Below are positions 13,001 to 23,106 of a stretch of DNA of 64,000 bases, in pieces. Source of the DNA: Piper betle. Its lineage: Eukaryota > Streptophyta > Magnoliopsida > Piperales > Piperaceae. The stretch covers positions 1 through 64,000 of the forward strand of contig JAURVB010012625.1 in assembly GCA_033002965.1 (NCBI GenBank), read 5' to 3'. The first letter of the stretch is position 1; each line of letters begins with the position of its first letter. The position numbers were made by a program, and so were the translations under genes. The notes below the pieces were generated by a model. The model made no database searches. It worked only from the letters and a program-made list of their open reading frames with translations, and was not told the DNA's origin.

Positions 13001-14082
13001 TAAGATCAAATTTCTAGATCTAACAATAGATGGTCAGTCTAATGATAGCATTAAAAACAGAATAAAATAGATGATCCAACATCACATTCACATAAATAAA
13101 AATTAATAACCTTTATTAATCCATGCACTAGGTGTCATTGAAAATCATAGAAAAGAATTTACTCCCTAAAATATTCGATTAAACTCAAGAAATTCATATT
13201 GTGATATAAAAGACATCATTTAATTACAAAGAAAACTAAATCAAAATAAGAAAAACTCTTTTTGAGAAAACATGTTTTTTTGATCCAACTTCTTCGTCTT
13301 TCCTTCTCGTCTTTCATGTCATCGCTTAGCCATCTAGAGTTGTTTTTTTTCTTTCTCCTTCTTTTTCTTTGAAACCCTAATCAAGTTTATAAATGATCCA
13401 CCAAATAACATAAGTGGGGCCCACCATAAAATCCCAAAATACTGAAAATTTATTTTTCCACTGCGAAAGCTCAAGCGTTCTGATCTCCAGCACTCAAGCG
13501 CTCTGGTCTCGGCTATAATTCCTTCTAAATTGCAAGCCAGTGCTCGAGCATTGGGGTTTCTGAACACCAAAGTACACTTTTTCGACTCGAGTTTGTTCTG
13601 AATTCGTTACGGATCATCTTCTAACTCTTATATCCTATCAAAATAATATTAATTAGCACTTTTTACACCAAAATCACAATGATTTCTTGTTTTATTAATA
13701 ATACCTAATAAACTCCTAAACTAATAAAATTAAAATTAAAATCACTCGAAACATAACAAAAACTCAATATAAAATGTAAAGAATAATAACTTTTTTACAA
13801 AGTTATTATTTATACAAGTTGATTTGATAGGGTGGCCCCTAATTACTCTTTTGGGAGAAACTCTGTCCATTTTATTTCAAAAATTCTTATCTATTTTATC
13901 GCTATTATTTTTTGTATAATCTAGTTGTCATTTTCATCCATGTAGTAACATGTTATGATTTTTATATATTCATCCATGTATAGTGATTGACATCTTTCAT
14001 TTTTAGATGCTGAGAGTAAATTCACTTAGGACTCTGTGGCATTCCAGTTCAGTTTGAAAGCGAGCCAAACTTGGGTGTCACA
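10047..14082 (+). repeat. 3' LTR, family A, with nested insertion
   Basis: It starts TATAAAACC and ends GGGTGTCACA. Without the insertion it is about 2.69 kb. Its GC-rich block (10,470-11,260) differs from that of the 5' LTR and resembles the reverse-strand LTR at 49,738-53,236. The TATA segment seen at 8,275 is missing between about 11,560 and 11,615. The last 110 bp are longer than the 5' LTR, which has a deletion there. Confidence 0.65.
12464..13808. mobile_element. 1,345-bp insertion with TTTAT target duplication
   Basis: TTTAT flanks it at 12,459-12,463 and 13,809-13,813, and the 5' LTR has one uninterrupted copy of the same site (ATGTTTATATATGTTGATTT). The insert begins TGATGTGGAAATTATAACGC, with CGCAAGTGCACGTGTCG just inside, and ends AAAGTTATTA. 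A 5-bp duplication fits a solo LTR, but the ends are not TG...CA. It has no coding capacity: the 78-codon reverse frame at 13,334-13,570 is not protein-like. The family is not recognised. Confidence 0.6.
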
Positions 14083-15270
14083 GATTCAACGGTGAGTCCC
14101 ATACCCCAATACATGAGATAACACCACTCACACAATACATGAGTCAGCACCATGCCTTTCCCCCTAGAAACTTACAGGTCTAATCCAATATCACTTTGGT
14201 ATTAGACAGGGTTACCTCTATAGAACTTCCCCGAGCACCATAACAGAGCTCACTCTTGGAACCTTGCTCCAACCGAGACAACTACTTTTGGGGATAGACT
14301 CGGACACTCATCTTGGGTAAGAATCACACACTGCAATTGGAGACCAAGAGGGAGAGCCCCACTCACACATTGTTGTCCACCAAGATATACTCAGCGGTGT
14401 AAATTCAACGCACTTGTACACCTACGTATTTATAGAAAATAGATATGAAACATCATTACCTATGATGTGGCCGACTGTTGTAGAAACTAAGATCCAATTT
14501 ACAATTACTCTGTGAGCAATGGATTACTCACCAATGAGATCTGTCTTCTACAATTTATCTCGAATTCTTTGCACCTATTTGTCTAATTACATGTCTTTAT
14601 GATTTCCAATCTAGTTGCACACTTTCACATCTCCAATTGTATGATAAAAAAGGACTCCAACGTCAAACTCACAAACTTCTTCATGTTCACTTTTTTCGGA
14701 AGTTAATCCGCTTCCGTGCGATCAGTTTGAGCTGCACATATGTATAGAGTAGAGGTTTGACGAAGGAAGTTGATTTCTGAATAATTTCTTACAAATATGT
14801 TAACCTGATTACAAAAAATAATCAAACCTGAATACAAAAATATTAAAATTTAATAAAACAACAAACAGGAGCAAGCTGTGTGAATTATGTCAACCTATCC
14901 TTGTAGCAAAATCTCAAGTAAACTTCAAAGATACAAGTAAAATATGAGTAACCTTGTTGAATAGATCAATTAGTGAAATCATATTATTCACAATTATGCT
15001 AAGAAATTCTGAAGGGATTATTACTTAAACAATTTACTACAAAATAAGAACGCAAAATAAAATTAAAAATCTGAATTGACAAAGAAAAAAGAATAATTTT
15101 TCTGATGAAAATTAGTACTCGGGGTCCCTGAATTACACTGTAAATTTTCTTTTCTCTGTACATCTAAAGCTAAGGAAGCTAACTCAAGGGAACAAAATTC
15201 ACATCCACAAGTTCAATGCGAGAAGTTAGGTCCACCAATAAATCCAATCCAATTGATTTGTCAATTCGAA
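14083..15270. other. unassigned sequence, then downstream flank of DUF1639 copy 2
   Basis: Positions 14,083-14,690 look like decayed transposon sequence, with no open frame or terminal repeat I can place. Positions 14,725-14,935 match the flank of copy 5 (CAGTTTGAGCTGCAC; CAACCTATCCTT). Positions 15,100-15,270 match 4,790-4,975 beside copy 1. No gene is supported. Confidence 0.4.
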
Positions 15271-15289
15271 GACACCATCCAAGAAGTTC

Positions 15290-15610
15290 ATAGACTTGTT
15301 TATTAACAATCCCGGGAAGATTTCCTGCAATCAAATAAAAAGACCTAAGTTTTATTGTCTGTAAAATTCATTAAGGAAGAACAACAAAATAAAGCTAAAG
15401 AAGAGAATTTTTATCATGCGTTTACATCCAATTTCTTTCGGACGCTTTTTGCTCTCTACTTCGCCCGTCGGGACGGTTTTGATCCGGTCATTGCCAACAA
15501 CTCATCTTTAATCTACTTCGTTAGTGCAATGGACGACCTTCTCCGATGCAAGGCCCATCAAAGAAAGTGACTCCGTCGCGTCTCAACAAGCTTCCGAGTC
15601 ATTTAAACAT
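15290..15610 (-). pseudogene. DUF1639 copy 2, truncated
   Basis: On the minus strand, exon 1 sequence runs from about 15,610 to 15,426 and is homologous to the C-terminal part of the domain in copy 1. A GTAAAC donor follows. The intron ends in TTGCAG at 15,325-15,330, and an exon 2 stub starts at 15,324. The stub keeps a remnant of the EIFPG start, then jumps to the final codons, lacking about 49 bp that copies 1 and 3 retain. The N-terminal half is absent beyond 15,610. It cannot encode the protein. Confidence 0.7.
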
Positions 15611-15950
15611 GGAGTATTTGGGCAATGTCTCTTAAGATGCTGACATGTGCATGTATGAGAGGTACAACATTTTGTCTCCCTTCTCTACAAATACATGGTT
15701 GAACTCAAATGTTAGATTTGTTTTGGCCATGGGAGGTCTTAGGCCTTAGGCCTTGAAGAGACATTGAAGAGCATAAGTGACGCGGGGTATATTCTGAGTG
15801 AAGTCAACTGTGAGGTTGAGAATGGTCAAGGAAGCGTTGCCATCATGGTGCGCCTGTGTGGTGTTTGTATGGGAAGAAGAAGAAATTGTAAGTTGGTTGT
15901 CATGACTTTACTAAGAGGTACACTTTTGAGAGGCTGAAGTAGTATTTTTC
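15611..15950. other. unassigned sequence
   Basis: I see no open frame, repeat boundary or homology to other parts of the window between the end of DUF1639 copy 2 and the TA repeat. Confidence 0.3.
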
Positions 15951-15952
15951 TA

Positions 15953-15953
15953 G

Positions 15954-16011
<58 letters not shown>
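15953..16011. repeat. (TA)n microsatellite, about 58 bp
   Basis: An uninterrupted run of TA dinucleotides. Confidence 0.95.
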
Positions 16012-16015
<4 letters not shown>

Positions 16016-17999
16016 ACTATAGTTATTGGTCCTCAGCTGAGTATCTAAAATCAATCTAGTTCACAGAATATTAAACTCACTTAACTCAATGAGGCCTTCC
16101 CCAAAATTAAGGTTAACATTTTCATAACAATAAAATATTAAGTGCACTCCCTAGATCTTTTTAAACCCCATCTCAATGTTTCAGTAGAAGCTAATTGAAG
16201 TGTAAATTAATGAGCCTAATAAGTTCTTTAAAAAAAATTAATCATGTTAAAGATCTCTAAAGAGATTCACACTTATATATTAGATTTTACACCGGAAGAT
16301 AGATGATGAATTAAATTTTAGAGGTTATTACAATGCACCCATCTTTAAAAAATTTCATCCTAGAATTTTTTGTTTTTTACCCATGCCCTTAGCCAGCTAT
16401 CTAATCTACATTTAGTTTAGCCCACCATCTAATATACTTTACGGTTAATTTTAATATGACTTGTGACTACCCTCTTCAAGTGTAAATTAATCTGCCTTGT
16501 CATCCTTTTAGCATTTAGTTAACCATATTAAAAATATATGGACAATCCAAATATCATTGATATGTAGTCACTAGCTACATGTTCCTCACTCGGTGAAAGG
16601 AGCACAAGTATGGAGGGAGTGTAACTAACTAATGGCATAGTCAAGAAAGACTTTTTGCTAGGGTGAACGTTCCATGCTGCCAGCCACACTATTGCATGAT
16701 GCGTTAGTGTAAAGATAGGCCACAAGGAGTAATAACCTAACTTAGCCCCAGCAAGAAAACGGATGCGCGTTCGGGCGCAGGAGTTTTCTTGCTCCTTCTA
16801 ATTTCAAACCGAGACGTCCGTTCTCTGGCATTGTGCGCATCTTCTTACCTTAGACTTCCGCATAGCAAAGGCTCAACCTTTTAATGAGGTTGATAAACCT
16901 TATGCCACCCTGATCCTCTTCAGTAATAGGTGCGATCTTACCGTCTTCCACAATATGGGTGCGGTTAGAAAACCAAAACTTACCCAAACTTGCAATTACC
17001 ATTGGGTGAGACCTTGTAAGTATACTCAAGGCATATATACATGTGGTTATTTCCCAATCTGCATGTCATATCTTTTGTCGCAATGCCGTTTGCAGCAACA
17101 GAAGGTATGCTCTATCTTTTGATCAGCAGTCTCGAATTCTCACTACTATCTCACAACAGGACTTGACGATCAATATAAGCTTGAAATTGCGAAACATGTA
17201 AATATGATGCATACGCGACTAAATTATTTTTGTAGTTTAAATATCATGATCTAGCATGTTAGGGTTAGCTCAAATGTAGGTATTATTAATTATGTGTAGA
17301 GTGATATGTAAAACGATTGCACAATCATATAGGGCCCAAAATAGCAGCAATTTGATTGGTATTACGGAGGTAACTGATAGAATAATTAGTTATTAGAAGT
17401 GAGTTATAAGTCCACAGCCAAGCTCCTAGTGAATGCAATTTATATAATAATCAAAATAGTCACTTCTATCAATTAATAAGAATTAGTTTATAAGAACTTA
17501 ATGTAGTATGAATCCCAACAATAACAAACAATAATTTTACAAAATGAACAATTAGAAATAAGTGAAATGCGAACAAATAATAATAAATCATGATGATCAC
17601 CCTAATTATGGAGGATTTGATATGGAAGAATTTGGGATTATTTATTTAAGAAAATTTGATGGATGATATTTCTATTATTGAGCACATTTACACTTATCGA
17701 ATGTCGCTGAAAAATACTGAAAGATATGTAAACAAACAAATCATACAATCAGAGTGCGGATCTTGGAGGATTTGATCAAGGGTATTGTAATATTTTAGAA
17801 CTAATAATTTATGAATGATTATATTTATGTTAATAATCCATTGTCATTAAGGGATTTGATTTATCTTAAGAGGCTATTGCCAATCAGGAGCACATTTATT
17901 ACTTTGTACTACGTAGTGCTCTTAATGAAAGGGAACTACGGAGTAGTCGCCCTCGTGCATAAGGATATTTTCTCATCCCATACTCGCTCCATTTAGGCT
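16012..17999. other. unassigned intergenic sequence
   Basis: No domain-bearing frame is visible. Positions 16,740-17,100 are less AT-rich and include a strong hairpin listed separately. On the minus strand that stretch has short blocks resembling coding sequence but with stops. The remainder is AT-rich without a terminal repeat I can place. Confidence 0.3.
16750..16793. other. perfect two-tier hairpin
   Basis: AGCAAGAAAAC (16,750-16,760) pairs with GTTTTCTTGCT (16,783-16,793). An inner TGCGC/GCGCA pair (16,764-16,768 and 16,775-16,779) sits around GTTCGG. Each side has GGA between the two stems. The surrounding base composition differs from the AT-rich neighbourhood. Such hairpins occur in plant mitochondrial DNA, so an organelle-derived insert is possible but not shown. 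Confidence 0.6.
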
Positions 18000-18078
18000 T
18001 TGTACCACTTAATCATTGTCATCTTCAATCCCTCTCCAGTCGTCATCTTCTCTTCCAAGTCACTGCTCCTCTTCTTCG

Positions 18079-18756
18079 ATGGTCTTCCAACTATCAATGG
18101 CACGGCCTCGCAAGTGCTCCGCCTTCCACACAACTTCGATCTCCCCTCCCTTATCGAGTGGGACTGCCAGCTCTACCTCCCACACATCAATTTGGACGAC
18201 CCCGCATCCTCGAGTGTCCCTGCCACCTCCCCTTGCCTGATTCACCGCTAGAGATTGGAGGTGGCGGGGGCCGGGTAACGGTGGCACTAGAGGCAGACTC
18301 TCTGCGGAATCTGTGGATGAGGAGGTTGGTGTGTAAATATCTGGCAATGATAGTGCGGGATGATGGGAGTAAGGCGTGCGTTCACGATTCCCCGCCCCTT
18401 TGGTTGTTGAAACGCAATCTAGTTCTCTTCATTTGAGGGGCCTTTCATTCGATGAGGTTGTCGAGGTGAGGCAGTAAATATGAGGATTGAAAGGCACCTA
18501 GGTTTTCGATTGTGCTGACAAAGAAAGAGATGGAAGATTACATATTGGCAATGACCAGATCCAAGCCGTACCAACGTCCGATGAAGAGGGAAATAAACGT
18601 AAAGAAGAAATTGGATGTAAGTGCGAGATAAATATTTACTTCGTTCGCTTTGTCTGCTGTTCTTCCCTCTGAGAATATTTCACGAAAGTGTGGTTTACCG
18701 ATCTAACACCTGATATGTATGAGGTCAATGATGTTCAAGGACAGACTAAGTCATGA
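18079..18756 (+). pseudogene. DUF1639 copy 3
   Basis: The ATG at 18,079 lies in the same context (CTTCTTCGATGGTC) as copy 1. Exon 1 runs to about 18,616 and ends TTGGAT before a GTAAGT donor. It includes an in-frame TAG near 18,248 and other stops. Exon 2, from about 18,673 to the TGA at 18,754-18,756, keeps the codons for TPDMYEVNDV and the same final TKS, but its reading frame near the FPGLWL motif is disturbed. The acceptor dinucleotide is weak. The spacing between the two DUF1639 halves equals that of copies 1 and 4, so it shares their frame offset. It is a dead copy in the opposite orientation to the others. Confidence 0.7.
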
Positions 18757-19200
18757 TCATTTATTGGGCATCTAGTAACTTTGAATTGGCAAGCTAATTG
18801 GACAATTTAGAGGTACAGCAGACTGCTTCTCTCATTGAGATTGTGGATGCAAATTGCGTATGGTCTAGATTATGGTTTCGACTTTGTCCTCTTGAATTAG
18901 TTCACTTTACTTTAGATGTGTAGTGAAAAGAAAGTTTACCATGTTTTTAAGGGGCCTGAGTACTAATTACCATAATTAAAGAAAATTTTCTTTTGATTTT
19001 TGTTTCTTGTGCTCTTTTGTAATAAATTATGTGATTTTGTTATTTAAAAGTGATAGTTGCTGGAAATTTGATTTTTGTTTCTTGAGCTCTTTTGTGATAA
19101 ATTATGTGGTTTTGTTATTTAAAAGTGATAGTTGCTGGAAATTGCAACCTCATGGTGTTCTTTATGAACTCTCATTCGAATAGTTACCATTTCAGGAAAG
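18757..19200 (+). other. 3' flank of DUF1639 copy 3
   Basis: It matches the reverse complement of 4,700-4,976 beside copy 1: a TTTGAATTGGCAAGCT stretch, then GAAAGTTTACCATG. A 75-bp tandem duplication lies within it. Confidence 0.55.
18992..19142. repeat. 75-bp tandem duplication, two units
   Basis: Both units contain GATTTTTGTTTCTTG, ATAAATTATGTG and AGTGATAGTTGCTGGAAA, with about four differences, starting near 18,992 and 19,067. Confidence 0.85.
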
Positions 19201-20648
19201 GGCACTCGCTAGTAAGTGTACTTTTTAGAAAGAGTTACAACTATTAATTAGTGTTCACACTCCTCCTAAAAGGCATTATTTCTCTTCTAGAGGGTATTGA
19301 GTTTCCCTAATAAATAAAGTATGTAATTCTACGATGAGAGTAAAACAAAGAGGCAAAAGACCAACTAGTTGGTGGGTTGGCTGAGTTGTTGAAAGGCTAT
19401 AAATTACTTCTCTCACTTTCATTATGGATGGTTTCGATTTATTACCGTTGGGAGTCAAAATGGAGATTATACACAATGGTCTTTAGTAGTTGTGAAATGA
19501 AGTAGTGAAATCAAGTCTTGACGTAGAATAATCAGTTCCGCTTCAATGTACTCTAATCTCCCACTATAATTTAACATTGGTAGCAAGAGCATTGATGATT
19601 GATTGCTTTCGTCAAATTTTGGATTGTTTCCATTTTTTTAGTCATTAGTTGGCTATCTCTCGTAATTTTCTCTTCTAATATGCAAAATCTCTCTCCTCGA
19701 TGCCAAGCCATGGTTTTGTTCGCGATGGATCATGTCGAGAGAACTCGTATTTCACAATATTTTTACAGTTCGCGTTCTATTTTGGCTAATGTACCCCGTT
19801 GAACAGTTTGATAGCATGCACAACTAGCTATTTACTTGTTTGACTGTTTGACTGCTTTGACCAATTGATCTATTTAAGCACTTTAATGACCGACTATTTC
19901 ATCATATTTGACTAATTTTTACCGATTGTTTCAACATGTTTGATCGATCGATTCACCATGTTCAATTGACTATGTTTGATGGGGTTGCTTTCACTCGATT
20001 GATCTTTAAATCTTATTTGACTATTTTTTGCCGTTTTATTGTATTTAACCGATTGCTTGACGATGATTGATTGTTGACTATTTGCCCTTATCGTTTTGTC
20101 TATGTCACTGTTCTGATCCACTGTACACTCTGTAGTTCAAGCGATAAACTTCCTATATGTGCTTTTTGGGTATGAATTTCTGATAGGGTTTGCGGATCCT
20201 GCTTGCTGAGTAGAGCTCGATCCCCACAGTTGATTTCAAGCTCTATATCCGCATATTTCAAACTATTGTTTTAAACTTATTGTGTTGTTTAAAACTATTT
20301 TTAAAGTTATGCATTATTATGATAGCCAATGGTTTTGAGACAGAGCCCTATTGTGGATTTACTAGATTTTGAGCCAGACATGGAGGATTACTGCTATCAT
20401 TATTTCCCATTGATTTATATCCAAGACAATATTGTTATTGTTATTGTCCCTCAATATCTGTGCTTCTATTCCTGGAGGATGTAGAATAATAGATAAAAGT
20501 GGAGCACAACCATCTTTTGTTATATTATTTTGTTTTAAGATGCAAGTGAGAATTACACCAAGTATTCCCACTTATAAATTTTATATCTTTTCTTATAAAA
20601 CACACAAGTAAAAGAGGGGAACTTTTATGTATACAGATTTTACATCTT
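19201..20648. other. unassigned AT-rich sequence
   Basis: No gene is supported. Positions 19,800-20,110 are dense in TTTGACT and GATTG motifs at irregular spacing, which looks like a decayed simple repeat. The short reverse frame at 19,912-20,121 is a by-product of that bias. Confidence 0.35.
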
Positions 20649-21075
20649 AGGGTCCCCATTTGGTTAGCATGAAATTTTATAGTATAATAGAAAAATAATT
20701 TTATAGGAAATGAAATACAATAAAATGAAATGACATAAAACTCTTAAAAAATTCTTTTACATATTTGGATAGCAAGAAAATAATATAAAAATAAAATATT
20801 TTTTTAATGCTCTTCCAAAAAATTTTCAAATTTTATTTAATTTTCACAAGAAAAAGTAACTCTGTAAAATTTTTATATAAACTTTCAAAAATAAAATCTT
20901 CTTTGGCTAAATTTATGGACAACCAAATATAAGTAAATTTTTTATCTTTAGATTTAACAATTTTTTATATGATTTTAGGACAACCAAACGCCCTCAACTA
21001 ACTCTTTATAAATTATAATTAAGAAAATCTCATACATGTTACATCATTTTTTCATGCCAACCAAACAAATAAATG
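20649..21075. mobile_element. MITE-like element with TTTGGTTRGCATGAAA ends
   Basis: The left end reads CATTTGGTTAGCATGAAA at about 20,653. The right end, in reverse complement, reads GTTTGGTTGGCATGAAA at about 21,065. A further inverted copy, CGTTTGGTTGTCC, lies near 20,985, so the exact right boundary is unclear. The interior is AT-rich and non-coding. These features fit a plant MITE. The target duplication is not resolved. Confidence 0.45.
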
Positions 21076-21109
21076 GTAAATTACATAAATAAACTTTTAC
21101 CATAACCTA

Positions 21110-21505
21110 ACCAAAATATTTGTCTGGTTTAATTCAATAATTCAATTACTGAATTTTATCTTAAGTTATTTAAACATCGCTTTTTATTTATCTATTAAAA
21201 TTAGATCATATTTTAATTAATACTAGTTAGTAAAAATTATTCTGAACATGCGTGCCACATTAAACATTTTAAAATATATCATAAAAATAATGTTAGTTAA
21301 TAATAATTAATTAACTAAAATCTATATTATTTTTTTTGTTTGAACTAAAATTTTTTGGTTTTGAGTCAAAATTCAATAAATATAGGAAACTATGTTTTTC
21401 CACTATTAAAAACCATTGCTAATTATTTTAGAACCGATCCAATTGATTATTTGGTTTGGTTTAGATTCGATTTTTAGCTTTTCCTGTATAGTACTCACCC
21501 CCAAT
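21110..21505. mobile_element. hAT-like remnant ending TACTCACCCCCA
   Basis: AT-rich, homologous to 1,960-2,290. Its right end TAGTACTCACCCCCA (about 21,491-21,505) is the complement of the GGGGTGAGTA type of hAT terminus. No transposase is present. Confidence 0.4.
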
Positions 21506-21854
21506 TGCAATTGTATTTGACGTAGTTCAATTTCGCTAACTGCCCATTTGAGTGTCTCAATGTTATAATTAAAAATATTCAGTTCTGAAAGTTCTTGATT
21601 TCAGCTAATAAACACAACATATACACAGAATCTGAATTTGCCGTCACTAGTCCTCCACGAGCTCTCAAATAGCAGAAAGAAAAGAAAATCGAAAATCTGA
21701 ATTGACAAAGGAAGAAAATTAATTTTTATTTACATGGGGAACTTTCTTTCACAATTAAGTCAAGTAAACTAACACAAGGGGACAAAGTTCCCATCAACAA
21801 TATCAATACGGAAAGAAGTTATTTCCACTGCTAAATCCAATTCAATTAGCTTGT

Positions 21855-22507
21855 TCATGACTTGTTCAACTACAATCACGGGAAAATTTCCTGCAATCAA
21901 ACGGAAAAACCAAAGTTTGATCATCTGAACAATTCAAAAGAGGAAGAAGAGCAGATAATTCAAAGGAAAGATTTTTTATCTTGCACTTACGTCGAATATT
22001 TTTTGGACGCTTTTTACCCTCTTCTTCGGCCGCCAAGATAGTTTTGATCCCGTCATTGCCAACAAGTCATCGTTGATCTCCTTCTTTGTCAGTGCAATAG
22101 AAAACCTGGGCACCTCGCGTTTCATGAGCTTCACCTCTTCGACCTCCTCCAGCTCAAGGCCTCTCAAACGAAGCGACCTCGGCCCCGTTGGAACAACCTT
22201 CCTAGGAGGGAGTGGTGCGAGCACGCCCATCTCCCGTCATCCTCCTACACATTTACCCTGGAGATTCCCACACCATACTTGGATTCCACGAAGAGACCAC
22301 CTCCGATCCCGCCTATGCCAGTGCCGTTGCAACATCACTAATAGTCTTCTCAGCCCCTGCCGCTTCCAAACTCCAGAGGTGAATGAAGACTCGGGGGCAC
22401 GGATGCTCTTGTGTCCCTCATCGTCATGGATCAGTAGTGGGGGAAGGTGGCATAGGCTATCTTGCAAGGGTGGAACATCAGCGGCATACAAGTTGATGGG
22501 CACGAGG
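21855..22507 (-). pseudogene. DUF1639 copy 4, 3' part (split by an 8-kb insertion)
   Basis: On the minus strand, exon 1 resumes at 22,507 and runs to 21,991. It has RSLRLRGLELEEVEEVK, then SIALTKKEI and MTGSK, and ends at a GTAAGT donor. The intron ends in GCAG at 21,894-21,891. Exon 2 (21,890-21,855) keeps only its first and last codons, with the same 49-bp loss as copies 2 and 5. The upstream half is in a different frame, as in copy 1. The gene body stops abruptly at 22,507 and resumes at 30,473. Confidence 0.75.
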
Positions 22508-22873
22508 TATGGCTGCTAAACTAGCGAGGCCAAGTTAAGATTGTATTCGAAGTGATTCAAATAGCTAAAAATTTATTCAAAGTCGATTCGAAATTAACCA
22601 AATTTTGAATATATATATTTGAGATTAACTCGAATATTTTTATATTATTTGAACTAGAATATATTAAATTGTTTAATTTCGACCAGCTCGAAACCTAACT
22701 TGTTTGTGAGCTCGAAATTATCTCGTAACCCAGCCCATTTGTGAGCACTAGCTTGAAAGTAGTTCATGATGGCTCGCTCCAGCTCATTATCTGTGAGCTC
22801 GAAACTAGTTCACAATAGCGTGCTCTAGCTCGTTTGTGAGCTCGAAACTAGCTCACAATGGCTCACTCAATTA

Positions 22874-22949
22874 GGCCCATGGCCAAATCTTGTACATATA
22901 TACAACAAAAAGGCCCATGCAAAATCTTGTACATATATACAACAAAAAA
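22874..22949. repeat. 38-bp tandem duplication
   Basis: Two units start GGCCCATG and share AAATCTTGTACATATATAC, at 22,874 and 22,912. Confidence 0.85.
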
Positions 22950-23012
22950 TGATCATGCAATGAACACGTGACCTTCAAGTCTTTATACTCTCTCCCAATT
23001 GAGCTATCCCTA
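22950..23012 (-). mobile_element. tRNA-derived SINE head (tRNA-Phe-like)
   Basis: Read on the minus strand, GGGATAGCTCAATTGGGAGAG (23,010-22,990) is close to the D-arm half of plant tRNA-Phe and holds a pol III A box. GAAGGTCACGTGTTC (about 22,976-22,962) matches the variable loop and T arm, the B-box region. The anticodon stem is degenerate. No 3' acceptor stem follows; instead the 38-bp repeat body continues. This fits a tRNA-derived SINE better than a tRNA gene. Confidence 0.5.
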
Positions 23013-23065
23013 TGTTATGCTATTTTATTATTTATTATATATAAATAAAATAACTAATTACAATT

Positions 23066-23069
<4 letters not shown>

Positions 23070-23103
<34 letters not shown>
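23070..23103. repeat. (TA)n microsatellite
   Basis: About 17 TA units inside the old hAT-like element. Confidence 0.9.

Positions 23104-23106
<3 letters not shown>

Larger units (their letters stand above)
6633..14082 (+). mobile_element. family A LTR retroelement with minimal internal region
   Basis: The order is 5' LTR 6,633-9,350, a Met-tRNA-type primer site, a gag-like remnant, and 3' LTR 10,047-14,082 with a 1.35 kb insertion. The flanking pentamers are GATCT (6,628-6,632) and GATTC (14,083-14,087), a degraded target duplication. The internal region is only about 0.7 kb and lacks protease, reverse transcriptase, RNase H and integrase. The element was therefore non-autonomous or is heavily deleted. 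The LTRs are roughly 80% alike in their 3' halves, but their central GC-rich blocks differ. Confidence 0.65.
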
